A stretch of DNA of 64,000 bases from Heloderma charlesbogerti (Eukaryota > Chordata > Lepidosauria > Squamata > Helodermatidae): contig JANEZZ010002667.1 in assembly GCA_026122225.1 (NCBI GenBank), forward strand, positions 434,001 through 498,000, given 5' to 3'. The notes under the pieces were generated by a model. That model saw only the letters and a program-made list of their open reading frames with translations. It searched no databases and was not told the origin of the DNA. The translations under genes were made by a program, and so were the position numbers. Position 1 is the first letter of the stretch. Every line of letters starts with the position of its first letter. Positions 1 to 11,387 of the stretch are shown here, piece after piece.

Positions 1-267
1 AGGCAGTGGCCCAAATACCAAAAATACCATCATATTTTAGCTTAAAGCTCTTACGGTCCGTACGACGTCTTAGGAGAGCCATTTCAACCTTTTAGAATGG
101 GAAAAACACACAAGGAAACCACCAAATGGTTAGTGGTCTGAGGAAAAGGGGCCAGGGAAGGGAACGTGCCCTTCTGGGGAACCTGGGAGGGCCAGATTGG
201 GACAGACAGACCAGATTTGGACTGCAGGGCTGAAGCTCAACACCTCTGATCTACGCTAACTTGCAGG

Positions 268-367
268 GCTCAGAGAGGGGGCTTTCTCAGCCCTAACTGG
301 AGATTCCAGGGGTTGAACTTGGGACTTTTTGAACATTAAGCATGTACTCTACCACTGGGCCTTCTCC
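268..367 (-). repeat. tRNA-derived SINE head fragment
   Basis: Read on the minus strand, this is a decayed tRNA-like promoter: a box-A-like stretch from the region tctaccactgggcc, and a box-B-like stretch from gttgaacttggg. It matches the head of the element seen complete at 49742-49945. Only the head and a little of the body are recognisable. Confidence 0.55.
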
Positions 368-600
368 AAGGTCAAAGATGTGAAGGGACAAAGATAAAAA
401 AAATGCAGTTCCTGATATAAGCAAGTAGGCAATGGCCTGAAATAAAAATTAACAAGTACATTTCTCCCCATTTTGAACCACTCTAAACAAGGGGGCTCCA
501 ATGGTACACTCACAAAGCTTTCCACTCCCTACCTCCTTCAATTTTTTTTTTTAAATAAACACGTTGGAAAATGTTAGGGCAGTCTTCTGTCTCTCCCTTT

Positions 601-930
601 CTAGCCTTGCTCTGTACTCCTTTGCTTTACTACTTCCCGCGCCCACCCAGCCTCTAGCTTCGCTATTCCCCCTCCTCTTTATCTCAGTTTCTCCCTCTCC
701 TAGCCTCTAGCCTTGCTCTTTCTCTACCCCTTTGCCTTGCTGTTTCCCCCTCCCTCCCAAGGTCTAGCATTGCTATTTCTCTCCCCATCTCTTTACCTTA
801 CTGTTTGCCCTCCCTCCCAGCCTCTAGCCTTGTTCTTTCTCCCCCCTCTTCCCCTTTGCTTTGCTATTTCCTCTGCCCTTCCAGCCTCTAGCCTCACTGT
901 TCTTCTCCCCCACCTACCTCCTTAGTTCAC
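601..930. repeat. Degenerate CT-rich minisatellite, about six units
   Basis: A motif close to cctctagccttgct recurs at about 601, 654, 707, 764, 824 and 888, giving unit lengths of 53-64 bases that grow along the array. Each unit is a pyrimidine-rich string with tttgccttgctatttccc-like text. The short open frames here simply follow the pyrimidine bias. Confidence 0.75.
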
Positions 931-1937
931 TTTTGACTAGCCAGCAGCCATTATGTGACTAGCCACATCCTCAATGGGAGCCATTTTGTGGTGGCTCCCA
1001 CAGGATTTTCTCAAATTCCCAAATGTGCCCTCGGGGCCAAAAAGTTTGGGGAACCCTACTCTAAATGATATGATAAAACTGCACTTCATTGTTTTCAGTT
1101 TCCAGTCCTTCTTGATCACCTTCTTTGGGGTTCCTACAAGCAATGGTTTCTTTCAGGGTTGCCATTGGGGTGTGGCATAGTCAGGCACTTGCTGAGGCTC
1201 AAGGCCCAGCCAGGGGCCCACTGCTAAGAACCCATGTTTCCGCAGCTTTCTTTCTTTGCTATTGCTGCCTGTTTACCCACCCTTTAGCCCAGGTGGGGTC
1301 AGCGATGAGTGGGGATGGCAGGAAGGGTGAGGAATAGTCGTTGATACCCAGTATCTACTTACCCAACAGCCAGGGCCAGCGTCAAAGGTAGGCATGACTA
1401 GGCACCTGCCAAGGGCCCACATCCAAGTAGGGGCCTACTGGTAAGATCCCCCTACAGTTGCTTCTCCTCCTCACCATTGAAACCTGATCTCACTCTACAA
1501 CCTGCTCTCACTCTCACCTGTTACTATGGCCCAGACAATGGTGGTGGTGGTGGTAAGTAGATGCCATTGCCTACTTGCTCACTGGCTCTCTGCCTGTCAT
1601 GCAAGCAAGTGGTAGCAATGATGAGAAACAGGATGAGGATGAGCAATAGTTACCATGGTGGTGAGAAGGTAGACTCATGGAGGGAGGGTGTCTATTAAGG
1701 GTGCCTTACCCAAGAGTCCTCAAAAACCTGGCGCTAGGATTGCCACCAGCTCTCTCCCTGCCATGTGAATGGTTGGCAGCAACAGTGATGGGGAAGAAGC
1801 AGTTCCTCTGGAGGAGGGCCCCTGCAACGAGGCCCCCAAAACCTAGAGTTGGTTTCTTTGCATTCTCTTTTCTCTTGCTCTCTTTCACTCACTTTTTCCC
1901 TTGGCTGAGTTGTAACTAGCCCAACATAGTGTCTGAG
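931..1937. other. Non-coding flank with one internal duplication
   Basis: No gene is recognisable. A loosely conserved segment occurs twice: near 1165-1235 (around gtcaggcacttgctgagg and aggggcccactgctaaga) and near 1380-1450 (around gactaggcacctgcc and aggggcctactggtaaga). This suggests an old duplicated repeat that I cannot name. Confidence 0.4.
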
Positions 1938-2285
1938 TTTGGATGATCAACAGGGGAAACAAGACAGCATTGGTTGTTTTCCCTGCCCCTGCTGGTTGTG
2001 CTACCAGGATTACCCAGTTACCTACACCACATTACAGGTTGCCACATCATCCGAACTCAGCATGCAGAGTGAGTGTAGTACATTTTCACCCACCCTATAA
2101 CCCATGGCTTGCAGTATCGGTTGTAGGGTGGGTGAAAATGAACTATGCCTGTGCCGTGCACTGGGTTTAGATCACATGGAAACCCGTGATGCGACTCCAG
2201 TAATTAGGGTAATCCCAGTAGCGTCACTGGAGGGGGTGGGGAAAGCAACCGACGCTGCACTGTTTCCCTTGCTGATCATCTGAAC
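1938..2285. mobile_element. Fold-back MITE, copy 1 of a 340-350 bp family
   Basis: The ends are inverted: the left end ttggatgatcaacagggg pairs with the right end read backwards (ttcagatgatcagcaagg), both followed by GAAACA. A central inverted pair is also present (cacccaccctataaccc and ggttgtagggtgggtg). A second copy with the same architecture lies at 39959-40299. There is no coding capacity, so it is presumably a non-autonomous DNA transposon. I could not identify a clean target duplication. Confidence 0.7.
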
Positions 2286-3408
2286 AACCTCAGTTTGTTT
2301 GTTTGAAAGTGGAGATGGTCCAGGGTGACTTTAAAAACAAATTCTGCAAAATGAGGAAGAGGGTCTTTTGAGTTAGCAAGGGATTGTTGAATGAACTGTA
2401 GACCATGGTGATGGTCCCTGATGGTAATAGGTGTACATAAGTACTTTCCCCCACACTGAAAATATTACAAGGAATTACTCTGTATGGAAGCATTGCTTGC
2501 ACTGACCATTTAGGCTGCAGTACATCAATGATATGTACATGCACAAAATGTACTACAGCATAGTGATTTGCATATTTCAAGGAGACTCTACTCTGCTTAA
2601 AACTATTTTGCAGTCAGCGGCAGCTAGAACAAATAGAAATGAAGAAAAAAAAACACCTCAGGCATGTCTTCCCCCCTCCCTCCAGCTATTCTTCCTCCTT
2701 TTATAGACATTATCTTTACAATTTCTGTCTGTTCTTTTGTATTGTTTTTTTCAGCAATGTTTCATCTCATTTCCCCATTAAAATATGTCTCCTACCGGGA
2801 TTATTCTACATTTCCTTCCTGTGTGATGCTGGAATCTATTGCTGCAGTGTATGTATCACTGAAGGTCTCTCACAGTGGGTAAAAGACAACCAAGTTGTTC
2901 ATTTCAACATGATGTAGTGTACTCCACTGCAATACTGACTTGTCTGTATAATTTCTAGCAGAAAATCCTAAACTCTAGGCCAAGCCATGATCATCAAAAT
3001 GTTACTTTGACATAAGGCTCTGAAAGACCAGCAGCTATGGAAACTTCTTTCTCTAAAGTCATAGAATTGCTTGGTCGAGAAGTTACAACATCTGGCCCCC
3101 AAAGTGTTGTTGGACATCAGCCCCCATCAGCACCAGCCTCTGGTTGCTGCCTTTGAGACTTGACTTATTATTTCCCTTTCAGACTAAGCCACTTGCCTCT
3201 GGCCCCTTTAACTACTGTTTCTGGACTTAATCTGTGCTTTCCCTGGACTATGGTACTTGCCTCTGGTTCTTCAGACTGACCACCAATCCTCTCACAGATA
3301 TCACACCTGACTGCTTGGTCTTGGGATGTGTGTGTGCGTGTGCCTGAACTCACTGGCACCTGACAGGTTCAGAATAGTCCACCCCCAATTTTATTTGCAT
3401 GTGCTAAT
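2286..3408. other. Mostly unassigned flank
   Basis: AT-rich non-coding sequence. Bases 3085-3150 carry a half-copy of the palindromic MITE group seen at 22497-22632 (acatctggcccccaaagtg and catcagcccccatcagc). Bases 3175-3290 contain a short imperfect direct repeat (acttgcctctggccc and acttgcctctggttc). I see nothing else. Confidence 0.4.
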
Positions 3409-3416
3409 CAGAATGG

Positions 3417-3569
3417 CAGAGGAGGCTGGTGGCTCCAATGTCAGTGGGGCGGTGAATCCACCCCAGGTTTCAGTCAGAACTCGGAGCTTGGATAGCTCCT
3501 TTAGAGTTCTGACTGAAACCTGGAGCGGATTCACCATCCCACTGACATTGGAGCCACCAGCCACCATTG
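3417..3569. mobile_element. Hairpin MITE with 59-bp arms and perfect 8-bp duplication
   Basis: Two 59-base arms (3424-3482 and 3504-3562) are reverse complements at 55 of 59 positions by my count. The 21-base centre (3483-3503) itself contains a 6-bp inverted pair (ggagct and agctcc). The element begins CAGAGGAGGCTGG and ends CCAGCCACCATTG. The sequence cagaatgg occurs exactly on both sides (3409-3416 and 3570-3577), an 8-bp target duplication typical of the hAT superfamily. A transcript of either strand would fold into one long pre-miRNA-like stem, but no conserved miRNA is recognised. Confidence 0.8.
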
Positions 3570-3849
3570 CAGAATGGGGATTCAGCAGAGAAGAGACTAG
3601 AATGGATACAATTGGCAGCCAGTGAGAAGAGTTTTCACTTGGGCAATGGTCCAAAATCCTGAGAGACCACATGTGCTTATTGACAAAAGACCTGGAGGCT
3701 ACTCTTGCTGTCTGGAAACCCGGTGGAGTTTTAAAGTATCCCTTTAGGTTTAGCAATGAAGATCCTCTAGGTGCAACCAACTCACCAGAACAGTATGGCT
3801 TTCGTTCGACCTAGAGTCTCGGGGACATTTTTTATTTTTTTTCTCCCTC

Positions 3850-4257
3850 TCACATAACACTAGAGCCCAAGTTCATCCCATGAAGCTGATTGGTGGGAGA
3901 TTCAGGACAGATAAAACAAAGTACTTCTTCACACAGTGCATAGTTAAACTATGGAATTCGCTACCACAACATGTAGTGATGGCCACCAACTTGGATAGAT
4001 TTAAAAGGGGGTTAGTCAAATTCCTGGAGAAGTCTATCAATGGTTACTAGGCTTGAGAGCTACATGCTACCTCTAGTACCAGAGGTAGATACCTATGCAC
4101 GCCAGTTGCTGAGGAACATGGGCAGGAGGGTGCTGTTGCACTCATGTCCTGCTTTTTGGCCATTGTGTGAATAGAATGCTGGACTAGATGGACCCTTGGT
4201 ATCCAACCAAGCATAAGGTATCCAGCATGGTTGTTCCTTTGTTCTTATGATTGCTTT
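3850..4257 (+). mobile_element. CR1-clade LINE 3' end (TTCTTATG-tail family)
   Basis: This is a 5'-truncated non-LTR retrotransposon. It retains a readable C-terminal peptide (MKLIGGRFRTDKTKYFFTQ, then KLWNSLPQHVV) resembling the end of CR1-clade ORF2, then a 3' UTR with ggactagatggacc and a tail ending tttgttcttatg. The same 3' UTR recurs at 10091-10225, 20405-20615, 42790-42985 (reverse) and 48950-49085. Confidence 0.75.
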
Positions 4258-4727
4258 CAATAGTGGACTGAAAGAATTCCAACCTATAGAGATATCAATT
4301 AATTAACTGCTACAATGACAGAAAACATCAACATCAGAATGGGAACAACACATTATTACACCATTAAAAAGTAAATGTCTCTGTGCCTGAATATAAAAAA
4401 GCCCTGTATATTTTCTAAGTCCTGATTACAGTTCTGAAATACAATTCCCGCAGGCAAGTAAGATTTAATTTAAGAAAGATCATACAATTTAGGGAGAGCT
4501 GGTAACCACACTTGCAAATAGGTCCACCAAAGTTACTAGCCCATGAAATATTTTTACTTGCTCAACTGCCTGCCTATCCTTGTCCTGTCCTTATCATACA
4601 TGTAAGTTGTGGCCTAAAAAGTAAAAACAGCCAACTTTTGTAAACCTTCCTTGCCTGGTTGCTCAGACTGAGACAATTCTCACATGTCACAGCCAGCCAA
4701 ATGACTATTTACAAGCAGGCAATTAAA

Positions 4728-4925
4728 TGGAGAATGATAGCTCAGTGGTTCAGCTGATGTTTTGCTTGTGGAAAATCCCACATTCAAGCTCTCATGTCCC
4801 CAGTTAAAAAGATCTTGCACAGTAAGCTTGGGAATGACCTTGGACAACCACTGCAGGTCAGATATGACTGGGCTAAATTGACCAATGGTCTGACTCAGTA
4901 AGAGGCAGCTTCATGGACAATTTTC
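4728..4925 (+). mobile_element. tRNA-derived SINE, MIR-like, old copy
   Basis: A tRNA-like head (atagctcagtggttcagc as box A; box B decayed) is followed by a body ending gaccaatggtctgactcagt and aggcagcttcat. That 3' end matches the terminus of related elements at 49742-49945, as in SINEs that borrow an L2 or CR1 tail for mobilisation. Substitutions are frequent, so it is old. Confidence 0.65.
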
Positions 4926-7689
4926 GGAGGGGTAGCTGTATCAACCTGTGTCAAATAAAAACAACAAAAAGTCTTGTGGCACAGTTGTCAGATGGAGATT
5001 TTACTCTGCTTCTCACAGTGGAAAAGAAGTATTGTGTAACTCACCATGGCCCAATACCAAATGGTCTGTTTAAAGCAGGAATAAAGAAACTTTAAAGCCA
5101 AGGGCGGCATTTCCTCAGGGGAAAGTGGCTGGGGAGGGTGCATATCAGTGGTCTGTGGGGCAAAAGTTAAAAGTGGGTGGGGCATTCCCCCCTCTCTGCT
5201 ACCCCATTTTCTCTCTCTCCCTATTCCTCCCCTTCATCATTCATTGATCCATTCTTTCTCACAAAATGTATCCACATACAAACCATTCATTCTTCATTCA
5301 TTCTCCCTCTCCCTCTCTCACACACACCCACCCACACACACCAGGTGTGCTGCAGTTTCTGTTCTGTTCACCCAAAGAGCCTCTGCCTTCCCCACTGGCG
5401 AGAGTCAGGCAGGCTCATATAGGAGCCTAGAGGCCCAGCCACAGAGTGTGGCAACTAGAGTGACTTTCTGGAGGATGCTACACTGCTCTAGCTAACACTC
5501 TGTGGCTGGCTTCTGAGCTTGCTCATGCCTGTGCCTGCCTGCCTGGCTCATTCTTCTCATGGAAAATGAGAGACAGTGGCAGGCAGGCATGCCACCAGAT
5601 GTGGGATTTCTGCTGCAGAGAGTGGGCAGCCCAGAGGATAGGCTGTGGGGAAGAGAGCAGTCAGAGCGGTTCTTTCCATGCCAGCTGAAAGCGGGAGGGC
5701 GGTTGGAACTCAAATTTCCCCCTCTGATCAGGACATCCGAAATATCCTATGACCCCTGAGGTGCTGTCTAGGGGCCATAGGATTGCTCCCTTAGGTTGTT
5801 TATTTACTATAGCCTTGTCACACATGGAATAGTAAATTGGGCATCCTGCTATTAGCAGATGTTTAAAATAGAAAGCTTAGTCCAATGCCATGTCCTCTCC
5901 TTAAGGTATCAACCACTTGGGGATATATTATCTACATCACCTCCTTCCCATCTACATAATGTTTGCTGTCAGCCTTGATTTTGGTGTTGCTTGTATCAAC
6001 CAGGCCCACCTGTCAGCTGCCTCTTGTATTTACCAATGATTGGTTAAAATAATACCTTCCAGCTAAATGTATATGATCTATAACAGAGTGATGTTGCTAG
6101 GATTTTGAAGAATAAACAGCTCTAAGGAGATAATGATGCTTTTGGATAAATCTGCTTGTTAGAAAATGAGAACTTCACACTATACCAGCCATTAGTAAGC
6201 TGACCATCTTAACACGGCAAATATTTATCTCTGTGAATGTAAGCATATAACAAGGATTAATTTTATTTAAAGCAACATAATTACTGTGAGTCAATTCAAG
6301 CTCTGTGATGCAGAACCAAGCAAATCAACATGGCTTTGTTTTACATACTTTACTGGGAGTTATTGCTTTATCTTCATTTGCTTTGATCAAAGCCCTTACT
6401 CTTGGAAAAACATAAAATGTTAATCTCATCATATATTATGCAGTATTCAGAGATCATACGACACCCAGGAACTGAACTACACGTAGAACAATTTGAAAGG
6501 GAAAATGTCTTCTCCCACAGGTGGAAAACTGTAGTTGCTTCCCTCACAGAAGATTAAATGTAACTGGAAGGTGTTCAGCTCTGCTTATGTGGATGAGTAA
6601 GTGCAAGTCATTTGCTCTAGTGTGCACCTGCTCTCTGCTTGGAGCACAGAGTAGTTGAAAGAAAACTAGTGTGGTGTTGTGGTTAGAGCGCTGGACTTAT
6701 TACCACATTTTTCTTGGGAATTCATATTAGAGAGACACAAATGAAAACTTTTGCAAGCAAATTTGAATTAGGAGAATTTGCTTGAACATTTCCTCTTCTA
6801 CATTCTTTTCAGCTCTACACAAAACTTATGTACATGCAAGGTACAAAGGTCTCAGCAATGGTCATGTGAACTGAATTGTCCCTCACTTCCGAGTAAATGA
6901 GCTTAGGACCAAGAGATTTCAGGCTTTGAGTGTATTGTAATTAAAGGAAAATACCACTACAATCATTAGACATTTTAAAGACTCCAAACTATTGGTTACT
7001 CTTTAAGAAAGATGAAACATCACATTAGGAAGTTTGCAAATACCACACAACCAATGGTTACTCTGTCTCTGTATTATCACAAATGGAAACATAGCAGGCA
7101 ATTTAATCTTCACACCACACATAACTCCATTGCTTCAGTGACTTGGAAAATTGGGAAATGATTTAAACAAGACTACCTTATGCTTTCTGCTAGACTAATA
7201 GGATTTTACGCTAATGTAGCATTTAGACTTGTGGTATTCACTATGCAGCTCACACACACAGCAAATACTAATTATAGCTGTTGTACTTATGCAAGGAAAC
7301 TACTCTTTTCTCTCTAACAGAGCAATCCCATGTACTTGAGTTATGCTGGCTGATGGGCCATAGGATACGATTTGATGTCCAGCTATGCCAGCAGAACATG
7401 AGATATGCTGCTAGCACAAAAGATATGCCAGAGGAACCCCTCAGATCTCCTGGCAGAACACTCCACCACAGCATCTGCTTCACTGGCAAAGTTATGCTAG
7501 TGAAATGACTAAAAAAGGGTGGAGTCATGGGCAGGATGAGGGCAGCACAGGGGAGGACCAGGCACAGGAAATTTCCCTCCTAATGACTTCAATAGGAAGG
7601 AAAAAGACATTTTAAAATAGCCATCCCATGACAATCCCAACTTTTCCCTACCATTGACTGGCAAATGAAAACAATTTGTCTAATTATAC
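4926..7689. other. Unassigned flank with repeat fragments
   Basis: No gene is recognised. About 5745-5795 matches part of the inverted-end repeat at 36622-37042 (shared text around ggggccataggattgctcc). Bases 6668-6705 look like the first third of the tRNA-derived SINE seen at 39565-39838 (gtggtgttgtggttagagcg). Bases 5270-5345 are rich in CA and CCCA. The rest is AT-rich with no readable feature. Confidence 0.4.
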
Positions 7690-8818
7690 ACAGAAGATGA
7701 TTAATTATTTTATTCTTTCAACTTGTGAGTAACCCTGTAGCCGAAGCTCTCAGGGTGACATACATGAATATTACCTGGGGAGGTGGTGGGCTCTCCCACA
7801 CTGGAGGCCTTCAAGATGAGGCTGGACAGCCATTTCTCAGGGATGCTCTGACTTGGATTCCTGCATTGAGCAGGGGGTTGGAATTGATGGCCTTGTAGGC
7901 CCCTTCCAACCCTACTATTCTATGATTCTATGAATACAAAATAATCATTAAAATCCAGTTAAATACAATACAAAATCAGAGCAGCCACAAACATATTTTA
8001 AAATAGTGAAGCCTAAAATATCTAAAACAGCAAATACTAAAAAGATTGAAAAAAAATATCCACGGAGATAAAAAAAACTTCTAAAACACAATGTTAAGAT
8101 AGAAGTCAGCAGTAAAAGGCCTGAGAGAATAACAGGGTATTTGCCTGGTACCAAAAAATCAGCAGAGTACATGCCAGGTGGACTTCTCTGGGAGGACGGG
8201 AACAGGGCTATCACTGAAAAGGTCCTCTCATGAGTAGTCACCCACTGAATCTCAGTATGCAGGGGCACTCAGAGCATGGGTAGGAATATATGGGAAGAAT
8301 TAGTCTTTCAGATACTGTGGCCCTGAAGCCATGAGGGGTTTTATAGGTTAAAACCAGCACTTGGAATTGAGCCTGGGAACAAACCGGGCGCCAGTGCAGA
8401 TATTGCAATACTGGTATAATATGATTGTAATGCCCAATTCGAGTCCATACTCTTGCTGCCATATTTTGTAGTAACTGAAGTTTCTGGACTGCCCCATATA
8501 CAACCCATTGCAGTAATCTACATGGGAGGTTACCAAGGCATGAATCACCGAGACCAGGCTATCATCATCCAGGTAGCTATGTAGCTGGCACACCTGCCTA
8601 AGCTGGTAAAAGGTGTTCCATGCCACAGGAGACACTTGTGCCTCTAGTTACAGAGATGGATCCACAAGCACCCCCAAACTACAAACGTGACCCTTCAGGG
8701 GGAGTGCAACCACTTCCAGAGAAGGTTGAACACCGCTACCTTGATAGACCTCAGTACCTCCATTTTATCTGGATTGAGCTTTAGTTTCTTAGCTTTCGTC
8801 CAGTCCATTAGTGGCCAC
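7690..8818 (-). mobile_element. L2-like LINE, 3' half (minus strand), interrupted
   Basis: Read on the minus strand, this continues the reverse transcriptase seen at 11388-11700. After the insertion point it resumes as MDWTKAKKLKLNPDKMEVL, then a Leu-rich stretch and VIHALVTSHVDYCNGLYMG, which match the C-terminal part of L2-clade ORF2. The 3' UTR extends left to about 7690. The LINE is broken by frameshifts, by a CR1 tail (7771-7929) and by the large hAT-like element at 8819-11379. Confidence 0.8.
7771..7929 (+). mobile_element. CR1 LINE 3' end nested in the L2-like LINE
   Basis: About 160 bases of CR1 3' UTR, with ggaggccttcaagatgagg, then ggccccttccaaccctac and the diagnostic tail attctatgattctatg. 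The heptamer atgaata flanks it on both sides (7764-7770 and 7930-7936), and the L2-like sequence resumes afterwards. This indicates insertion of a severely 5'-truncated copy into an existing element. Confidence 0.85.
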
Positions 8819-9773
8819 CAGGGGAATTGCTAAGTTCTTAAAAGATGCAGGGCACAGGCCCATAACACAAATTTGTCTGTATCACACACACACACATGCG
8901 TGCGAGTCTAAGCGCACATCTAATATATATGTGTATGTGTGCGCATGTGTGTGCATGCAGTGCGTGCGCGTGTGTGTATAGATTACATACATACATAAGA
9001 AGTGTGCACTGACCCCCCACCTCACTTCAACTCAGACCTCAATTCAGCATTTTGGAAAACATCCCACTTCTCCTCGGGCCAATTTCTAGTCAGACCACTT
9101 CACCTCAGCACCAAACCTGTGTCAAGATTTGGAAAAATGAGTCTTTATGCTTCCTGTTGACTACCATTAGCAATTAAAAAAACACAACCCTGTAACTTTT
9201 ACTCTTGGTCAGAACTGGATGATAATTTCAGGCACAGTAGCCCCTTAGAAGGACATTATATCTTCCCAGTGTCAGAAAAATAGGGGCAGGGTTTATATTT
9301 TGATTTTCTCTTAAAGGGAACTGCCAATAACATTTTAATTCCTTGGAAGAATTGGATAAAAATTTCAGGATTCATTGCCCCATCAGAAGATATCATCTGC
9401 CAAATTTCAGAATGATAGCCATAAAATTTTTTGTGCAAGGGTGGCCTTGACATTTTGAGGTCTCCAAAATCTCCCTGTGTTCCTTGTGGACTATTGTTCT
9501 GAAAATTAAAGATAGCCTACAGTTGTCCCTAAGAAAGAAACCAGCAAAGTTTCAGAAGAATAGGTGCAGCAGTTTATGTGGGAGTTCTCCAATTTGAGGG
9601 AGGGAGGGATTTGCTTTCCCTTCCATTCACCCCTTCCCCAATAGTTTTTTGGATAAATTTGTATGAAAATGCACAGGTGATTAGTGGTGTCCCTCAGGCA
9701 AGAAACCTGCAAAGTTCCTGAAGGATATACATGCATGCAAATTTAGAATTACTAGAATTTAGTTAAATTTCAC

Positions 9774-10090
9774 GGCTGAACTGCAGACTGGAAGGTCGGC
9801 AGGTCAGCAGTTCGAGACCCGAGTGCTGCGTGACGGAGTGAGCTCCCGTCTTCAGTCCCAGCTTCTGCCAACCTAGCCGTTCGAAAGCAAGAAATTGCAA
9901 GTAGATAAATAGGTACCGCCTCGGCGGGAAAGGTAACAGCGTTCCGTGCACCTCGGTGTTCAGTCATGCCGGCCACATGACCACGGAAGCGTCTTCGGAC
10001 AGCGCTGGCTCTTTGGCTTAGAAACAGGGATGAGCACCGCACCCTAGAGTCGGACACGACTGGTTGGGGATACCTTTACCTTTTTTTTTA
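9774..10090 (+). mobile_element. Sauria-type SINE, 5'-truncated
   Basis: A tRNA-derived SINE with box B (agttcgagaccc), the body containing cacatgaccacggaagcg and gacagcgctggctctttgg, and a 3' tail tagagtcggacacgactgg followed by a T-rich run. Compared with the full copy at 50319-50659 it lacks about the first 30 bases, including box A. The tail resembles the 3' end of BovB LINEs, the presumed mobilising partner (family knowledge). It is nested in the hAT-like element. Confidence 0.85.
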
Positions 10091-10225
10091 TGTTACCAGC
10101 AGGGGTGGGAAGGTGCTATTGCACTCATGTCCTGTTTGTGGGTTTCCTATAGGCATCTGGTTGACCACTCTGTGAATGCTGGTCTAGATGGACCTTGGTC
10201 TGATGCAGCATGGCTCTTCTTATGT
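10091..10225 (+). mobile_element. LINE 3' tail carried inside hAT-like copy A
   Basis: Same CR1-clade 3' UTR as at 3850-4257: gggaaggtgctattgcac, tctagatggaccttggtc and tggctcttcttatg. Copy B carries the equivalent segment at the same relative position (48950-49085), so it was probably captured before the hAT-like family spread. Confidence 0.75.
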
Positions 10226-10664
10226 ACTTAAATATAGAGTGCCCCTGAGCATGTGCAGAATGTTTTTCTTTCACCACAGAGCACTTACATTCTCCCCCTA
10301 CCAATTCTATTCCCCTCCATGCAACCATCCCTCCGCATCCTACCATCCTCCAGCAACTCTTCATAAAAACAGATCTCTTGTTTTGTGCAACTCCTCTCTA
10401 CCTCCTCCTTGTTATGCACAAGCTCTCATTGTATCTTCCTCCCCATAATTTCATTGCAGGCAAGCTCCCAACAGTAAGATGAAAAGAAAAGTAGGGGAGA
10501 ATTTTTTTGCACCTCAAAAAACAACAACCCTACACCAGAGATTAGGGATAGTGACTGCCTAATGGTCACCTTAAACACCTTCTGATTAGGATCTCTAATC
10601 CCATGGATGTCTTGACAGTTTTTCTTTTTCTTTTAGACTTTGAGAAAAGGAAACTCTTTGCATG

Positions 10665-11311
10665 GCTAGCGCAATAGCCACTGGACCTAAATGTCTGAAT
10701 GCTGGCAGGTTCAGTCATCTTTATAGGGGCTGCCAGGTCCCCAAATTCCATGCACGTATGTGGAAGCACAAAAAAAAATACAGCTCTTTGCTTTGACACA
10801 TTTTCTTGAAAATACCAAACTTTACCTGTGACTAGCACAAAAGTCACTGGACATAACTGCCTGACATTTGGCAGGCTCCATCTGCTCCATGGGGGCTGCC
10901 AGGTTTCCAAATTCCATACACTTATGTGGAAGAACAAAAAAATTATAGCTCTTTGACACATTTTCTTGAAAAAAAACAGATTTTACCTGTGGCTAGCACA
11001 AAATTCACTAAGCCTGTCTGGAATTTGGCAGGCTCAGTCAGCTCTATGAGGGCTGCTAGATCCCCAAATTCCATGCACGTATGTGGAAGCACAAAGAAAT
11101 GATAGCTCTTTGGTTTGACAGATTTTCTTGAAAATAATAAATTTTACCTGTGACTAGCACAAAAGCAACTGGACCTGACTGCCTGAAATGTGGCATATTC
11201 AATCAGCTCTATGTGGGCTACCAAGCCTCCAAATATCATGTATTTATCATACAAACTAAAAACGTTATGGCCGTTTTTGTTTTCAAGTGCCAAGTCAATG
11301 GGAAAATGTAA
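10665..11311 (+). repeat. Four tandem ~162-base units inside hAT-like copy A
   Basis: Units begin with gctagc or gactagcacaaaa at 10665, 10830, 10992 and 11152. Each contains tggcaggctcagtcagctc-like text, ggggctgccagg, ccaaattccatgcacgta and gacacattttcttgaaaa. The last unit runs into the 3' part of the element. Copy B has only two units. Confidence 0.8.
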
Positions 11312-11387
11312 AAAAAAATGGCAATTAGGACAGCTCAAAAGCCTGTGTCCAAGTGGGCCCTTCCTTAACGACACCCCTGGTGGCCCA

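Larger units (their letters stand above)
8819..11379. mobile_element. Large non-autonomous hAT-like transposon, copy A
   Basis: The ends are inverted: left CAGGGGAATTGCTAAG against right end read backwards CAGGGGTGTCGTTAAG. The flanks are gtggccac (8811-8818) and gtggccca (11380-11387), an 8-bp target duplication with one mismatch, as expected for hAT elements. The 2561 bases hold no recognisable transposase, a dinucleotide repeat, four tandem ~162-base units, a Sauria SINE and a LINE tail. A second copy lies at 47976-51613. It splits an L2-like reverse transcriptase whose halves lie on either side. Confidence 0.85.
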
